A stretch of DNA of 64,000 nucleotides from Sphingomonas hankookensis (lineage in GTDB: Bacteria; Pseudomonadota; Alphaproteobacteria; Sphingomonadales; Sphingomonadaceae), in assembly GCF_001619955.1 (NCBI RefSeq), contig NZ_LQQO01000001.1, positions 372,001-436,000 on the forward strand, written 5' to 3'. Positions 62,297-64,000 of this stretch are shown here, one piece after another (positions within the stretch are counted from its first letter, which is position 1; each line of letters begins with the position of its first letter). A program made the position numbers and the translations under genes. A model generated the notes under the pieces. It saw nothing but the letters and a program-made list of their open reading frames with translations. It was not told the DNA's origin and made no database searches.

Positions 62297-63205
62297 TCAG
62301 GCGGCGTCGCTGGCCACCTTGCGCGCGAACCGCTTGCGCAGGACCAGCGCCGCGGCGGCGCCACCGAATAGCAGCAGCATCGGCGGGGCCGGCACCGGCG
62401 TCGGGGGCTTGTCCGGCGGCGGGGGCGGCGGATAGCCGTTGGAGGACGACGAGGTGGACGAGCTGGTCGCCGAGGATGTCGAGGCGGACGATGCCGACGA
62501 CGTGCTGGTGGATACGTTGCCGCTCGACGAGGTGGAGGTCGACGTCGAGACGTTGCCGCTCGAGGAGGTCGAGGTCGACACGTTCCCGCTCGACGAGGTG
62601 GACGTCGACACATTGCCGCTCGACGACGACGAGACATTGCCGCTGGACGAGCTGGACACGTTTCCGCTGCTGCCGCCCGACGCGGACGACGTGCTGCTGG
62701 TGCTCGACACGCCGCCGGTGCTGGTCGATGACCCACCGGCCGAGGTCGAGGTGGAGCCGCTCGTGCTGGAGGTCGACGATACGACGATCCCGCTCGACCC
62801 GCCCGAACCGCCGCCGCCGAAGAAGCCGCCCGCGAAGAAGCCGCCGCCGATCCCGCCGCCGCCGGTGCCGCCGACCAGTACCGGGCCGGGGGCGAAGCCG
62901 CCGCCCTGCATGACCGGCATGTCGGGGCTGGCAAAGGCGGGGGGCAGCGGCACGGGATCGGCTTGGCTGGCGACGGTCACGACGGTCGGTGCGCACACGG
63001 TCTTGGTCCGGGTGACGATGCGCTTCACGACTCGCTTGGGGGCCGGGCGCGCCGCGACTCGCTTCGTGATGACGCGTTTGGTGATGGCGCGCTTCGTGAT
63101 CTCACGATGTTGCGACGATTCGGCGACGTGCACCGCGCCGCCGCCGATGACGGCACCGCCACAGGCACATGCGCATAATTTCGCCAATGCCATCTTTACC
63201 GACAT
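62297..63205 (-). CDS. Ser/Thr-repeat protein with PEP-CTERM-like sorting tail
   Basis: A 302-residue predicted secreted protein. The N-terminal 30 residues resemble a signal peptide (ALAKLCACACGGAVIGGGAV). A basic repeat region follows (ITKRVITKRVAARPAPKR), then a Gly-rich stretch (about 100-140). A long Ser/Thr tract (about 140-255) contains six GNV motifs. A proline linker (YPPPPPPDKPPTP) leads to the tail VPAPPMLLLFGGAAAALVLRKRFARK. That tail has the proline motif, hydrophobic helix and basic end of a PEP-CTERM signal, in the PAP form. It is a probable substrate of the exosortase at 38055. Ser/Thr density suggests O-glycosylation or polymer attachment. Confidence 0.82.
   Translation of the reverse strand: MSVKMALAKLCACACGGAVIGGGAVHVAESSQHREITKRAITKRVITKRVAARPAPKRVVKRIVTRTKTVCAPTVVTVASQADPVPLPPAFASPDMPVMQGGGFAPGPVLVGGTGGGGIGGGFFAGGFFGGGGSGGSSGIVVSSTSSTSGSTSTSAGGSSTSTGGVSSTSSTSSASGGSSGNVSSSSSGNVSSSSSGNVSTSTSSSGNVSTSTSSSGNVSTSTSTSSSGNVSTSTSSASSASTSSATSSSTSSSSNGYPPPPPPDKPPTPVPAPPMLLLFGGAAAALVLRKRFARKVASDAA
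62514..62669. repeat. Coding minisatellite with graded unit length
   Basis: Copies of a motif beginning ACGTTGCCGCTCGA (plus strand) occur at 62514, 62550, 62580, 62610, 62634 and 62658. The intervals are 36, 30, 30, 24 and 24 bases. All are multiples of 6, so the reading frame of the minus-strand repeat protein is kept while Ser/Thr pairs are gained or lost. Confidence 0.85.
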
Positions 63206-63553
63206 GCAGCACCACTCTTCCCAAAGAACCCCGACTACGTGCCCGAGAGCATCGCGCGGGTCCGTCCTGCATCACCAAGGCGAAAGAAACCGTAAAGTTC
63301 AAGCCAATGTGACCTATTCCCGCGGTCATATTTCTGAAATGCGCGCTACGCCAGCACTTCGCTACGGTTAACGTACCGTAAAGGGACGACGAGTCACACC
63401 GGTACGATACGGACCCGTCGGCGATGCGACGGGAACAATGTCCCATGTTCCGCAACGCTTGTGGAGCCGCCCCCCGCTCGATATAGGCGCGCGGGACAAG
63501 AGAGGGCGACCCCGCGGGCTTCGTAGAGGGACGCCCCTGGGTGGAGAATGGGG
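63206..63553. other. Divergent intergenic region with a CtrA-like site
   Basis: 348 bases without a credible gene between the divergent repeat protein and dksA. On the minus strand, 63383-63367 reads TTTACGGTACGTTAAC, one base away from the CtrA consensus TTAA-N7-TTAAC. No convincing -35/-10 pair was found for either gene. CGTAAAG occurs twice (near 63290 and 63378). Confidence 0.35.
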
Positions 63554-64000
63554 ATGGCCACGGTTTTGAGCGACACGAAACAACCTCTCGACATGCCACC
63601 GCCGCCGGCGAACGACGATGGCACCGGATATCGTCCCCATGCGGACGAACCGTTCATGAACCCCCGTCAGCAGGCCTATTTCCGGGCCAAACTGCTGGCA
63701 TGGAAGGACGCAATCCACCGCGAGGCGCAGGACACGCTGGCGCATCTGCAGAACGAATCGCTGCGCGAGGCCGACCTGACCGACCGCGCATCGAGCGAGA
63801 CCGACTTTTCGATCGAACTGCGCACCCGTGATCGCCAGCGCAAGCTGATCGCCAAGATCGAGGCGGCGCTGCGCCGGATCGACGATGGCGAATATGGCTA
63901 TTGCGAAGTCACCGGGGAGCCGATCGCGCTGGGCCGGCTGGAAGCCCGCCCCATCGCGACGATGACGGTCGAGGCGCAGAGCCGCCACGAACGCCAGGAA
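63554..64000 (+). CDS. dksA: RNA polymerase-binding factor DksA, 3' end cut by the window
   Basis: The first 149 codons are present and the frame is open at the window end. After a proline-rich leader (DMPPPPANDDG), the coiled coil begins at NPRQQAYFRAKLLAWKDAI. The coiled-coil tip reads DLTDRAS, matching the D-x-x-D-x-A motif needed for ppGpp-linked action on RNA polymerase. The zinc-finger region GYCEVTGEPIALGRLEARP keeps one Cys, and the other three positions are Thr/Thr/Ala, as in several alphaproteobacterial DksA proteins. ATG 63554 is the preferred start, but its upstream ribosome site is weak. Confidence 0.92.
   Translation, partial: MATVLSDTKQPLDMPPPPANDDGTGYRPHADEPFMNPRQQAYFRAKLLAWKDAIHREAQDTLAHLQNESLREADLTDRASSETDFSIELRTRDRQRKLIAKIEAALRRIDDGEYGYCEVTGEPIALGRLEARPIATMTVEAQSRHERQE

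Noticed and set aside
62439..63371. 310-codon plus-strand frame, very acidic (EVDVETLPLEEVEVD repeats)
   Set aside because: It is the mirror of the Ser/Thr repeats. The minus-strand frame has a signal-like start, a PEP-CTERM-like tail and correct placement beside a bidirectional terminator.

Overview
The window reads as chromosomal DNA of a sphingomonad (Alphaproteobacteria, order Sphingomonadales, most likely Sphingomonas or a near relative). This rests on gene content rather than rRNA, since no rRNA gene is present. The pointers are very high GC, a type-A exosortase (XrtA) exopolysaccharide locus, a split methionine synthase, a cysteine-poor DksA, a host-attachment-family protein, and many start codons overlapping the preceding stop (ATGA/GTGA/TTGA). 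I see no insertion sequence, prophage, CRISPR array or rRNA. There is one tRNA.

Layout. 1-6.4 kb: end of a ferritin-like protein, a Crp/Fnr regulator, and divergent from it a tight ccmCDEFGHI cytochrome c maturation operon that lacks ccmA and ccmB here. 6.4-9.4 kb (minus): DUF3072 protein, kynureninase, dicarboxylate/cation symporter. 9.5-15 kb: alaS, kup, a 2H phosphoesterase and tRNA-Met with its own promoter. 15-18 kb: a 44-residue membrane protein, trxB, an aldo/keto reductase and two small lipoproteins. 18-23.8 kb: a methionine-cycle operon (ArsR-methyltransferase regulator, metF, metH in two genes) behind a near-perfect operator. 23.8-41.5 kb: a dense XrtA/PEP-CTERM exopolysaccharide locus. 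Its minus arm holds two hydrolases and an acyl carrier protein. Its plus arm holds acyl-CoA ligase, PLP decarboxylase, export lipoprotein, chain-length protein, tyrosine kinase, outer-membrane protein, ATPase, deacetylase, FemAB protein, glycosyltransferase, exosortase-EpsI fusion and amidotransferase. 41.5-49.7 kb: an esterase, a DUF3857-transglutaminase-TPR protein, a two-gene polyamine set (deoxyhypusine-synthase-like plus ornithine/lysine decarboxylase), a threonine dehydratase and small proteins. 49.8-55 kb: an alpha/beta hydrolase, two back-to-back cysteine desulfurases plus a 2Fe-2S ferredoxin, and a HerA-like ATPase. 55-62 kb (mostly minus): M17 aminopeptidase, rimO, a DMT-family protein, a K+ channel, an NlpD-like factor and serS. 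62-64 kb: host-attachment protein, a Ser/Thr-repeat protein with a PEP-CTERM-like tail, and the start of dksA.

How it fits together. The central system is the XrtA locus. The genes predict synthesis, chain-length control, export and modification of an extracellular polysaccharide, plus the protease/transpeptidase that processes PEP-CTERM proteins. A likely substrate of that exosortase lies about 21 kb downstream, at 62.3-63.2 kb. The acyl carrier protein, acyl-CoA ligase, decarboxylase, amidotransferase and FemAB genes in the locus suggest an uncharacterised small-molecule modification pathway. A second theme is a dispersed family of GC-rich palindromes that repeatedly sit within a few dozen bases of stop codons.
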